In this document: one piece after another, positions 34,398-42,600 of the stretch
How positions within the stretch are numbered: the first letter of the stretch is position 1
Layout: the number at the start of each line of letters is the position of its first letter
NCBI RefSeq assembly: GCF_001375495.1
Contig: NZ_LN831057.1
Span: 434,001-498,000 of the forward strand
DNA: 64,000 nucleotides
Origin: Flaviflexus massiliensis
Lineage (GTDB): Bacteria; Actinomycetota; Actinomycetes; Actinomycetales; Actinomycetaceae
Reading direction: 5' to 3'
Position numbers and translations under genes: made by a program
The notes under the pieces: generated by a model
The model's input: the letters and a program-made list of their open reading frames with translations, nothing else
Database searches by the model: none
Told to the model about the DNA's origin: nothing

Positions 34398-35184
34398 AAT
34401 AATATGTTGGCGACAAGGTAACGATAGTCAGTACAGTGCTGATAGATCCAATGGAGCGAGTGCTCTGGGCAATATGTCTCACTCGATAGAGGAAGCGTTT
34501 TTCTAAATCTTGGAGCGAAGAATTCTTGGACAAAGAGTTGAGGACTAGTCTCGCATTGAACTGTGGACCTGAATCAATCATTGGCAAGTGACTTGTTAGC
34601 GTGCATGGGACGAATTGTGGTTGGATCCAACGCCGACATGGTGAAAGTCTGCGAGGGATTGACGACCATTGTCGGTGGGGAGAGGGTGCTGTCTTCGTCG
34701 TCCGTAAAAGTCAAAAACCCTGGCGATTGGCGATCGTGGGCCTGCGTGGCTCCCGTGCGTGGATCATTGATCCTGGCGTTAACGTTGGGGTTAAGGGAAT
34801 GACGGGACTGACTCGTGCGGCTTGCTGCCGAAGGCTGATCGGTGCGACCGGCCAGAAAGTATGGCTTGATATCTACGTGGAATTGGCGGCCAATAGAGCG
34901 GAGAGTGGGCAAGGCTGGCGTTCTCGAAGCGCCTGCCCTGTAGTATTTCAGGTAGTTCAGGCCCTGTGTTGCAAAAGCGGGTCCAAGTATGTAAGCCGTA
35001 CAAGCCAATTCTGAATTTCTGCATGTGCCATTGCGTGAAAAGCGCTGTTCGGTGGTGACATTAAGATGTTCAGCAGTGCGCGATTCATGACTATGGGGGT
35101 GATCAGAGTGTCCGCAATTCCTTTGTTTATTGAGGTTTTGCGGCTTGACCCGCTCACCATGTTCGCGTAACTTAGAGATATCAA
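34398..35184. other. Long gene-poor stretch between TSUP and Gfo/Idh genes
   Basis: About 790 bases without a supported gene. Overlapping open frames occur on both strands (about 34574-35014), but neither has a ribosome binding site or a recognisable product, and they mask one another. Composition is mixed, and the stretch may be a decayed gene. From about 35130 it contains the promoter of the Gfo/Idh gene, with TTGACC near 35148. Confidence 0.35.
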
Positions 35185-35199
35185 TTTGTTATTACAAAA
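35185..35199 (+). promoter_or_regulatory. Candidate operator in front of the Gfo/Idh gene
   Basis: TTTGTTATTACAAAA contains the core TGTTATTACAAA (35187-35198), equal to the iolA and TSUP motifs except at the variable sixth base. It ends 9 bases before the start codon and overlaps the ribosome binding site AAAGGA, so binding would also block translation initiation. Confidence 0.55.
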
Positions 35200-35207
35200 G
35201 GATTGAC

Positions 35208-36236
35208 ATGAACAAAGAAGTTCGCCCATTTGCAATCGCCCTCCTCGGAGTCGGCCGCATCGGGACGATGCACGCAAGGCTCTTGAAAAAGCATCCGCTC
35301 GTCAGTCGATTGATTCTTGCTGATGTCCTGCCGGAACGTGCGGAAGAAGCTGCGCAAGAATTGGGCTGCGAGTCCGCAACGCTTGATGAGGTACTCTCAC
35401 TAGATAACCCGCTGGGAGTCGAAGGCTTCGTCATCGCAACCGCTACGTCGACCCACGCAGATCTCTTGATCAAGGCCAGCGACCTGGGGATCCCCACATA
35501 CTGTGAAAAGCCAATCTCAATGACACTGGACGAGGCGGTTCGTGCACAGGAGGCCCTGGAAGCTGCAGGCTTGCTTCACCACATCGGATTCCACCGTCGC
35601 TTTGATGTTGGATACACAAGGGCGAAGGAACTTGTGCAGAGCGGCGAGCTAGGTGAGGTACGCAGGTTCCATGCTGTTACATGCGATCAGCTACCGCCTG
35701 CCGACGATTACATCCCAACATCCGGCGGAATTTTCGTTGATTGCAATGCTCACGATTTCGATATTCTGCGGTGGGTACTTGGGCGTGAAGTTGTCGAGGT
35801 CTACGCAACTGGATCGGCCCGCGGCAGGGCAATTTACGCGGAATCTAACGACTATTCCGATGCGGTCTCGATTCTGACTTTTGACGATGGAACGGTCGGA
35901 AGTGTTCAGTCCTCGCGCTACAACGGACAGGGCTACGAAGTTCGCCTTGACATCATGGGCGACAAGGGGTCCGCCAACGTTGGGCTCGACAACAAGGCAC
36001 CAATGAGGTCGGTTGAAGATGATGTTGCTTACCCGACTGAAGAACCGTGGACAGATTTTATTGAGCGCTTCAAGCCTTGTTACGAGGCAGAGCTCGATCA
36101 TTTCCTGAGGAATCCCATGATTGGGAAGCCCGGTGCATGCACGGCAGCGGATGCAGTGGCAGCTCTCAAGATTGGTCTCGCCTGCAACATCTCGCGCGAT
36201 GAAAATCGTCCGGTACGAATTGACGAAATAAAGTAG
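35208..36236 (+). CDS. Gfo/Idh/MocA dehydrogenase, inositol-type
   Basis: The 342-residue NAD(P)-dependent oxidoreductase starts MNKEVRPFAIALLGVGRIGT with the GxGxxG loop. It has IPTYCEKPISMTLDEAV with the active-site Lys, HIGFHRRFDVGYTRAKEL, and GGIFVDCNAHDFDILRWVLG with the His/Asp pair. The C-terminal domain contains VGSVQSSRYNGQGYEVRLD. Its similarity in layout to IolG suggests an inositol isomer (scyllo- or chiro-) dehydrogenase, but the substrate is not provable. ATG 35208 follows AAAGGA. A shared operator with iolA and TSUP supports inclusion in the inositol regulon. Confidence 0.88.
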   Translation: MNKEVRPFAIALLGVGRIGTMHARLLKKHPLVSRLILADVLPERAEEAAQELGCESATLDEVLSLDNPLGVEGFVIATATSTHADLLIKASDLGIPTYCEKPISMTLDEAVRAQEALEAAGLLHHIGFHRRFDVGYTRAKELVQSGELGEVRRFHAVTCDQLPPADDYIPTSGGIFVDCNAHDFDILRWVLGREVVEVYATGSARGRAIYAESNDYSDAVSILTFDDGTVGSVQSSRYNGQGYEVRLDIMGDKGSANVGLDNKAPMRSVEDDVAYPTEEPWTDFIERFKPCYEAELDHFLRNPMIGKPGACTAADAVAALKIGLACNISRDENRPVRIDEIK

Positions 36237-36329
36237 TTATGCTGGTGCCCGCGGGCATCTGCATGCAAGTCTTGAGGCGAGTCCGAGAAGGGTGAACGTT
36301 TCTAAGTGCTACTAAATCTGTAATGAAAA

Positions 36330-36373
36330 GCTCCGGGTTATTTGGCCAGTGTCTTGATTAAACAACCCGGAGC
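36330..36373. terminator. Hairpin between Gfo/Idh gene and the split pseudogene
   Basis: GCTCCGGGTT (36330-36339) pairs with AACCCGGAGC (36364-36373), a 10-bp stem with a 24-base loop. It lies 93 bases after the Gfo/Idh stop and just beyond the 3' end of the convergent pseudogene, so it may serve both. Confidence 0.55.
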
Positions 36374-37100
36374 CTATGTGTCTGTATATTGTTTTGAATA
36401 AAGATGGGGCGTACTGACTGCTATAGAGGGAATTGGACTTGGTTAACCTCGACGGGCTAGAAGTACGCGAAGATTCACGGATTGCGTCGGCGAGACGAAC
36501 CGCCTGAGCGCCATCCTCAAAGGTTGCGTAATCGAGTGACGTGGGATCTTCTGAACCTGTAATAGCACTGATGAAACTGATCCACTGATGTGTAACCGTG
36601 TCATCCCATCCCATCACATGCCTTGGTGCATACTAGTACTCCTGGAAGGGGTGGCTCGGTTCGGTGACCATGATCTTACTGAAGCCGGCGAGCCCTGACT
36701 TTTCAGCTGACGTGAAGTACACGTGTAGGTGAGTCAGGTCTTCCATATCCCATATCACTGCTCCCTGTGAGCCGGTGATTTCAATGTATTGGCGACCTTT
36801 GCGAACTGTAGCAACCCTGCTTGCATGAAGAAATGCTGTCTCGCCGGACTTGAGCTGTACCATCAGGTTGAAGCTGTCTTCCGGGTCAACGCCATGCCGT
36901 GCTCGTCTAAGGTGTTCGTTGTCCAGAGTGAATACAACGCCGCTGGCCTCGGCGGGATCTCCAACAATTCAACGGAGGAGGTCAAGGATATGAGAGAAGT
37001 CGTAGACCCATGATCCCTGCGTGGGATTCTCGAATCGCCACCCGGACCTTGCCTCGGGTGCTCCTGTCCAATCCTGCCCATAACCAATCGTGATGTGGCG

Positions 37101-37109
37101 TAGTGCCCC
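37101..37109. repeat. Left 9-bp target duplication of the IS256 element
   Basis: TAGTGCCCC at 37101-37109 is repeated exactly at 38534-38542, just outside the element. Eight to nine bases is the expected duplication for IS256. Confidence 0.85.
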
Positions 37110-38533
37110 GGTTGCGTCCCTTAGTGTGGTGTAACGCTTTCTGATGGTGGGCCTTGGGAAATATTGGGGCGGCCACCGTCAGTAACCTTTCGACTCAACT
37201 ACCACATCTCACCGAAAGGCACGTAACGATGACCGCTGCTCCGCATTCTATCGACCCTGCAACCTATCTGGACGATCTGCTGGCACAGGCTTCCCCGGAT
37301 CTGATGCGTCAGATGCTGCAAGGGTTTATCAACCAGATCCTCTCCGCCCAGGCTGATACCGTCTGCGGGGCTGAATACGGCGTCGCTTCTGCTGAGCGGG
37401 TCAACCACCGTAACGGGTACCGTCACCGAGACCTCGACACCCGGGTCGGCACGATCGATGTGGCGGTACCGAAGCTGCGCCACGGCGCGTTCTTCCCGGA
37501 CTGGCTGTTAGAGCGACGTTCACGGGCCGAACGAGCCTTATCGACTGTGATCGCGACCTGCTACCTCAAAGGGGTTTCCACCCGTAGGATGAATGACCTG
37601 GTGGCAACACTTGGGATTTCCAACATGTCGAAATCCCAAGTATCGCGCATGTCGGAAGAACTCGACGAGATGGTCGCAGACTTCAAAAACCGCCCACTCG
37701 ATCCCGGCGGGTACGCCTACCTGTCCTGCGACGCATTGACGATCAAAGTGCGCGAAGGCGGCCGGGTGGTCAAATGCTCCGTACTTTTGGCCACCGGTGT
37801 TAACGCTGACGGGTACCGCGAAATGCTCGGCATACATGTCGCCACTGCGGAATCCAACGCATCGTGGAAAGGCTTCTTCCAGGACTTAAAAGCCCGCGGG
37901 CTTTGTGGTGTCTTCCTTATAACCAGTGACGCCCACGAAGGCATCCAGCACGCCATTTCTGAAGTGCTGCCTGATGCGTCGTGGCAGCGGTGCCGCACCC
38001 ACTTCGCGAAAAACCTCTACGAAAAGGTCCCGAAGACACAGTGGCCGATGGTCTCTGCGATGTTCCAGACCATCTTCCAGCAACCCGATGCCTCATCTAC
38101 TTGGGGACAAGCCCGGGAGGTCGTCGACTTGTTGGAGCCGAAATTCCCGCAGGTTGCGGCCTATCTGGAGGAGTCGCTTGATGAGGTGTTGGCGTTTACC
38201 GCAGCGCCGAAACCAGTCTGGACGAAGGTGTGGTCGAACAACCCCACCGAGCGGTTAAACAGGGAGATCCGCCGGCGCACCGATGTCGTGGGCATCTTCC
38301 CGAACCGCGAATCCATCATCCGGCTTGTCGGTGCGGTTCTTGCCGAGCAACACGACGATTGGATCCAACAAAAGCGCTACATGTCACTGTCCGCACTCGA
38401 ACACACCAAACACCTCATGCACCACCCAGGAGGTGATCATGGCGACCAACACCAGCTAACCGCCTAACCCAAAACCCCGAACTTCATACCGAGCCGAAAG
38501 CTAGACCGCTACACCACTACACGGGACTTGACC
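37110..38533 (+). mobile_element. IS256-family insertion sequence
   Basis: The 1424-bp element has imperfect inverted ends: GGTTGCGTCCCTTAGTGTGG at the left and, inverted, GGTCAAGTCCCGTGTAGTGG at the right, sharing GGT, GTCCC and a following GTGGTGTA block. It is flanked by the exact duplication TAGTGCCCC and carries one intact transposase gene, so it may still be mobile. It sits inside a Gfo/Idh gene, which it inactivated or hit when already decaying. Confidence 0.9.
37229..38467 (+). CDS. IS256-family (MULE-type) transposase, intact
   Basis: The 412-residue protein has the IS256 layout: an N-terminal region with LLAQASPDLMRQMLQGFIN, then RNGYRHRDLDTRVGTIDVAV, and the DDE core. Core residues are the first Asp in YAYLSCDALTIKVREGG, the second Asp in VFLITSDAHEGIQHAISEVL, a conserved WQRCRTHFAKNL, and the Glu in SNNPTERLNREIRRRTDVVG. 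GAAAGG lies 10 bases before ATG 37229; the frame is open further upstream into the left end. No lesion was seen. Confidence 0.95.
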   Translation: MTAAPHSIDPATYLDDLLAQASPDLMRQMLQGFINQILSAQADTVCGAEYGVASAERVNHRNGYRHRDLDTRVGTIDVAVPKLRHGAFFPDWLLERRSRAERALSTVIATCYLKGVSTRRMNDLVATLGISNMSKSQVSRMSEELDEMVADFKNRPLDPGGYAYLSCDALTIKVREGGRVVKCSVLLATGVNADGYREMLGIHVATAESNASWKGFFQDLKARGLCGVFLITSDAHEGIQHAISEVLPDASWQRCRTHFAKNLYEKVPKTQWPMVSAMFQTIFQQPDASSTWGQAREVVDLLEPKFPQVAAYLEESLDEVLAFTAAPKPVWTKVWSNNPTERLNREIRRRTDVVGIFPNRESIIRLVGAVLAEQHDDWIQQKRYMSLSALEHTKHLMHHPGGDHGDQHQLTA

Positions 38534-38542
38534 TAGTGCCCC
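38534..38542. repeat. Right 9-bp target duplication of the IS256 element
   Basis: The second copy of TAGTGCCCC, directly after the right inverted repeat. Deleting the element and this copy restores the interrupted dehydrogenase frame. Confidence 0.85.
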
Positions 38543-39011
38543 CGTCCTTTCGGACTTTATGAGGTCGCGAAGCGCACGGGCAGCGGGTACGAAACGATAA
38601 TTGTATCCGTGGCTGAGAGTGCTTGGGAGGAATGCGCAACCTGCAGTAGGTCGGAAGCTTCGTCTGGTTGGATGGTTAGAGGCTTCTCGCACAGCACGTG
38701 TTTATTGAGGTTTAATGCCGTAATTGAAGGAGTAGCGTGAATGTGGTTGGCAGCTAAATTCACGACGAGGTTGACGTCCGAGTGTTCGACAACAGATTGC
38801 CAGATGTTTGTACTTTCTCGAAAACCCCACCGCTGAGCTGTGGCCGTAGTTTTTCTGAGTTTCGTCTGGCTATGCTGATCAGTTCGATTTGAACTGGAAA
38901 ATCCAGCATGGTTGCGAGGTTTCTTAGGGTGCGGGTGTGAGCGCGTGCCATCCATCCCGTCCCGATCATACCGATCCCAATTGTGGTCATGTTCTTCGTT
39001 AAGCTTCGAAG

Positions 39012-40010
39012 CTAGATCTTGCCGGTTGTACTCCGAACAATGAGACTTGGCGTGATCCCTTTTTGCATGGCGGGAATGTCCTGATGAGTAAGTCGGCGCT
39101 GTGCCATGCGCGCGGCGATTGAACCCAACTCAGCCCCGTGAATGTCGATGGTCGAAAGTCCGGTGCCGGGAGCGCGACTGATAAGGGAGTTGTCGAACCC
39201 CAATACCGAGATATCTTCGGGAACACGGATCCCCGATCCAAAGGCTGCATCGAGTACGCCAAGTGCCGCGGCATCGTTGTGGGCGAAGACTGCAGTTGGG
39301 CGTTGTTCTGAGTCAAGCTCAAGAATTGGCTTGATATCGGCTGCTGCTTGCCCGCGTGAGTAATTGGACATGATGATGTTTGGCTGTAAGCCCGAGTCTC
39401 TCATTGCCTTCTTGTAACCCTCCAATCGACCGGTGTAGCCGTTTGTTTGTGGATTGGAAAGAAACGTGATGCGCTTTTGGCCGAGTGAAAGTAGATATTC
39501 GGTAGCCATGACGGCACCTACGAAGTCCTCGACGTAGACACTGTCGACTCCTGGAATCTGTCGGGCCACGCTAATGATTGGGATGTTCTGGTTGTGTTTC
39601 TGAACATGTGTATCTGGCATGAGCAAACCCGCAGCTAGAATCACCCCGACCCGTGATTGAACGAGTGTTTCGAGAGCGGATGCGTCGCGACTTCTATCGG
39701 ATTGTCCGACGGACAAGACCGTATGTTGATTGTTTTGGTCTGTGATTTCCCGAATCCCGTCGTACATGTCCGCGTAGATGTCTTGCCTCAAATCAAGCAG
39801 GAAGACGGCAAGTGTCTTTGGTGAGTGAGATGCAAGGCTGGATGCGATACGATTCACTCTGTAGCCCATGCGGTCCGCAACCTCGAGAATTCGAAGTCTC
39901 GTTTGGTCGCTGGCACCGGCAACATTTCGGAACGCCATCGATACGAGGGCGCGAGAAACACCCGCCTCCTTCGCGACGTCATCCATTGTCACGGATCGTA
40001 TCCTTGCCAT
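39012..40010 (-). CDS. LacI-family transcriptional regulator
   Basis: The 332-residue protein begins MARIRSVTMDDVAKEAGVSR with the helix-turn-helix (DVAKEAGVSRALVSMAFRN) and the hinge helix YRVNRIASSLAS. A periplasmic-binding-protein-like sensor domain follows from about residue 60 (TLAVFLLDLRQDIYADMYDG, then PTAVFAHNDAAALGVLDAAF and ISVLGFDNSLI). ATG 40010 is taken over 40019 because it gives the usual LacI start. It reads in the same direction as the preceding dehydrogenase, 54 bases after its stop, and probably controls these genes and the transporter; the site at 32453-32466 is a candidate target. Confidence 0.9.
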   Translation of the reverse strand: MARIRSVTMDDVAKEAGVSRALVSMAFRNVAGASDQTRLRILEVADRMGYRVNRIASSLASHSPKTLAVFLLDLRQDIYADMYDGIREITDQNNQHTVLSVGQSDRSRDASALETLVQSRVGVILAAGLLMPDTHVQKHNQNIPIISVARQIPGVDSVYVEDFVGAVMATEYLLSLGQKRITFLSNPQTNGYTGRLEGYKKAMRDSGLQPNIIMSNYSRGQAAADIKPILELDSEQRPTAVFAHNDAAALGVLDAAFGSGIRVPEDISVLGFDNSLISRAPGTGLSTIDIHGAELGSIAARMAQRRLTHQDIPAMQKGITPSLIVRSTTGKI

Positions 40011-40063
40011 GAATCTCAATCTTTCATTTTGACTGTGAGCCTAGATAGTAGCCGTTCCTACCA

Positions 40064-41245
40064 TCACACTTTTACAGTGGCACCACCTTGTTCGTGACTC
40101 TTCTTGATGGCTTCCACAATCTTCATCGTGTGCAGACCGTCAGTAAGGTCGGCATTCCGGGGCAGGGCACTAGGGTGCTCGAGGATTTCGTCAATGAAGA
40201 CACGAATTTCGTATGTGAACAGATCGCCGTAGCCAAACGAAATATTTCCACCGGGCATTGGCACTGCATCGTCAAAGACACGAGAGGTATTTGGGGCCAC
40301 ATAAACGACACGATCGCCACGAGTACGAGCATCAGGTTGCATGTCGCTGACGACAAACTCTGCCGGTCGCTTCCAGTCGAACTCAGCCCTGCACTCGGTA
40401 CCAGTCACAGTCAGGACCAGGTCATTGGGCAGGCCAAAGGCCACCCGGGATGTTCGAATCGTCGCGACGGCACCGTTATCGAAAGTGGCTGTGAATATGG
40501 CGGTGTCGTCATTTGTAACGGGTTCAGTTTCTTCCGAAAGTTCGGCCATGTCGTGACCGATAACATTTCCAATTGGCAAATGACGTTCCGTGATCGTTGT
40601 GGTGAGCTGTGCTCCCGAAACTGACACGATCGGACCGCACACGTACTCCGCCAAATCAATGATGTGAGCACCGAGATCTGAAAGAGCGCCAGTTCCCATT
40701 TCGCCACGGAATCGCCATCCCATCGGGCCCTTAGGATCGGTCGCGTAATCGGCGAGATATCGGGCGTCAACCAATACCGGGTTTACAAGAGAACCGTCGG
40801 CAATCAAGTCGCGTATTGCTTCAATAGCGGGGTTGCGACGGAATGAATATGCGGTTGATGCCACAAGGTTGGACTGGCTCGCAATTTTCACCATTGCTTC
40901 CGCATCTTCAATGGAATTGGATGGTGGCTTCTCGCAAAGTACGTGCTTGCCGGCTGCCAACATTGCCTCGGCGATCTCGCGGTGCAGTGAGTTACCGACA
41001 ACGATACTGACGGCATCAATGCTTGGGTCATTTGCTGCCTCTTCCCAGCTGCCCGCAGCATCTTCAAAACCGTATCGATCCGCCACCTCCTTCGCCAACT
41101 TAACGTTGACGTCCGCGATTGCGGCAAGACGGATGGGGGGAAGTCCTGCACCGTGAATTGTATTGGCTTCACGGTATCCGTTGGCATGGCTGCGTCCCGC
41201 CATGCCCGCGCCGATCACTGCTACGGAAAGTTGTTCTTTGCTCAT
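40064..41245 (-). CDS. Gfo/Idh/MocA family oxidoreductase
   Basis: The 393-residue protein starts LSVAVIGAGMAGRSHANGYR (Rossmann loop) and carries AAGKHVLCEKPPSNSIEDAE with the active-site Lys, TAYSFRRNPAIEAIRDL, MGWRFRGEMGTGALSDLGAH and IIDLAEYVCGP with its conserved Asp. At 393 residues it is longer than IolG and resembles the subgroup used for glycoside or inositol-derivative oxidation. It lies between the broken TIM-barrel gene and lacI on the same strand, forming one operon. Substrate unknown. Confidence 0.88.
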   Translation of the reverse strand: MSKEQLSVAVIGAGMAGRSHANGYREANTIHGAGLPPIRLAAIADVNVKLAKEVADRYGFEDAAGSWEEAANDPSIDAVSIVVGNSLHREIAEAMLAAGKHVLCEKPPSNSIEDAEAMVKIASQSNLVASTAYSFRRNPAIEAIRDLIADGSLVNPVLVDARYLADYATDPKGPMGWRFRGEMGTGALSDLGAHIIDLAEYVCGPIVSVSGAQLTTTITERHLPIGNVIGHDMAELSEETEPVTNDDTAIFTATFDNGAVATIRTSRVAFGLPNDLVLTVTGTECRAEFDWKRPAEFVVSDMQPDARTRGDRVVYVAPNTSRVFDDAVPMPGGNISFGYGDLFTYEIRVFIDEILEHPSALPRNADLTDGLHTMKIVEAIKKSHEQGGATVKV

Positions 41246-41269
41246 AATGAATTTCTCCTTGAAAGTCTC

Positions 41270-42198
41270 TTAAAGGGTTCCGAGGTTGTTCTGGGCTAGA
41301 ACTTCTCGGGTCTTGATGGCGATGGGAAGGGGCACATCGGTGTACACGGGTAGAGTTCCTGTTCGACGATGACATAGATTTCGCGATTGAGCTCAGCCAG
41401 GGCATCAATGACCGGACCAACCTTTGGTGCGCCACCATCTGGGGTAACGCAAACACCGGCGGCAACCGCTTCACCAAAGGAAAGATCTTCGTGCCTGACT
41501 TTTTGAACCACTTCCGGATCCATCTGTTTGATGTGCACAATCGAGATTCGATCTGCGTAGTTCTTGATGAATTCGACAGTGTCGACTTCTCCGTACTCGA
41601 GATGCCCGGTATCAAGACAGAACGCAACGTACTCAGGATCCGTGGCATCAACGAAACGAACGATCTGTTCCCTCGTTTCAAGGTGGGAGTCTCCGTGTGA
41701 ATGCACTGAGAACGTGACGTTGTATTCGTCCTTAAGAATCTTGCCTACCCTGTTTGCATTCTCGACAAAGAGCGCAAGGTCTTCGACGCTCATATTGGGA
41801 TCCTCAACCCAACCCCCTGTCTGGAGATCGCGGAGCTGAGGAGGCAGTTAGACGAGGAATCGAGCATCGAGGGCTTTGAGCACCTCGGCGACTGCACGCA
41901 GTGACTTCTCGGCTGCTTCGTACTCTTCTGGCTTATGAAGAGTGGCGCCTTGCGTGCCGTCAACGACACGGATGCCTCGCTTCTCGGTTTCTTCACGAAG
42001 AACCTCAGGGTCAGTGGGGAGGAAGCCAAATGGGCCGGTCTCAATGAACTCGTAGCCGGCTTCGGCAACCTCGTCGAGAAAGGTCTGCCATGAAACCTGC
42101 CTATCGTCTTCTGGGAACCACACTCCCCATGAGTCGGGAGCAGTTCCGAGAATGAGGTTGTTATAGGGGGCATTCTGATTGCGTGCGCGAGACGTCAT
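41270..42198 (-). pseudogene. TIM-barrel sugar isomerase gene, nonsense plus frameshift
   Basis: The reading starts MTSRARNQNAPYNNLILGTA, passes GTAPDSWGVWFPEDDRQ and stops at TAA (41848-41850) after LKALDARFLV, where a Tyr codon is expected. The same frame resumes LPPQLRDLQTGGWVEDPN and runs through SVHSHGDSHLETREQI, VAFCLDTGHLEYGEVDT and ISIVHIKQMDPEVVQK, all metal-site strands of the IolE/IolI/IolH family. A one-base deletion near 41345 then moves the tail VPLPIAIKTREVLAQNNL into another frame. Two separate lesions mean a recent pseudogene. It is first in the operon with the dehydrogenase and lacI. Confidence 0.85.
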
Positions 42199-42461
42199 CG
42201 TCGACTCTCTTTCAATGGCTACATGAGAATTTGGGCTGAACGCAACGGATGTGAAGCGCTCTAGTTTCAGGATATTTTGTTTGCGAGAGAGCAAAGTCAA
42301 TTGTTTGTCACAAAGTTGTGGAAGATTTGTCAATTTCTGTGTTTGTGCCAGGATATTAGCTTGCGCTGGCCTTGAAACATGCTTCCGAGTGTAATATTCC
42401 ACGTAAATAGCGGGATTTAACCCGCACATATTGTTCTCATCTAAATAAGCAATTGCGTTCA

Positions 42462-42497
42462 AATTGTCTTGACAATTGGACCTAGGTCTTTCATAGT
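42462..42497 (+). promoter_or_regulatory. Promoter and operator of the sugar ABC transporter operon
   Basis: TTGACA at 42469-42474 and CATAGT at 42492-42497, 17 bases apart, form a good promoter. AATTGTC-TT-GACAATT (42462-42477) is a perfect 7-2-7 palindrome over the -35 box, ideal for repression. Its half-site AATTGTC also occurs twice before iolC (25663 and 25682). The gap 42199-42600 also holds the divergent promoter of the TIM-barrel operon. Confidence 0.6.
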
Positions 42498-42600
42498 ATG
42501 AAGCGAGGGGTGTTATCCCGGAGTGACATGGGAGTCATTCTGAAGCGCCCACGGTCGAGAAATCGATCAAGAAAGAGTCAGATCAGCGAGGAGGCTGAGA

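Larger units (their letters stand above)
36405..38990 (-). pseudogene. Gfo/Idh dehydrogenase gene split by an IS256-family insertion
   Basis: The 5' part (38990-38534) starts MTTIGIGMIGTGWMARAHTR and contains NKHVLCEKPLTIQPDEA. The 3' part (37109 leftwards) contains GWRFENPTQGSWVYDFSHIL and VTHQWISFISAITGSEDPTS. Removing 37110-38533 and one copy of the 9-base duplication rejoins the frame as DLIKSERTGALRHITIGYG. Other lesions are independent: a frameshift near 38830, another near 38610, TGA in place of Trp in the LR-IVGD segment (about 36973), and TAG after HPFQEY (about 36633). The gene was a normal sugar or cyclitol dehydrogenase and is now dead. It is upstream on the same strand of no intact gene. 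Confidence 0.88.

Noticed and set aside
34574-35014. Overlapping frames of about 140 codons on both strands
   Set aside because: They mask one another, neither has a binding site, and neither product looks like a folded protein.
42251-42264. LacI-like operator around AAGCGCT upstream of the TIM-barrel pseudogene
   Set aside because: Only the central bases fit the LacI/GalR consensus; both flanks mismatch.
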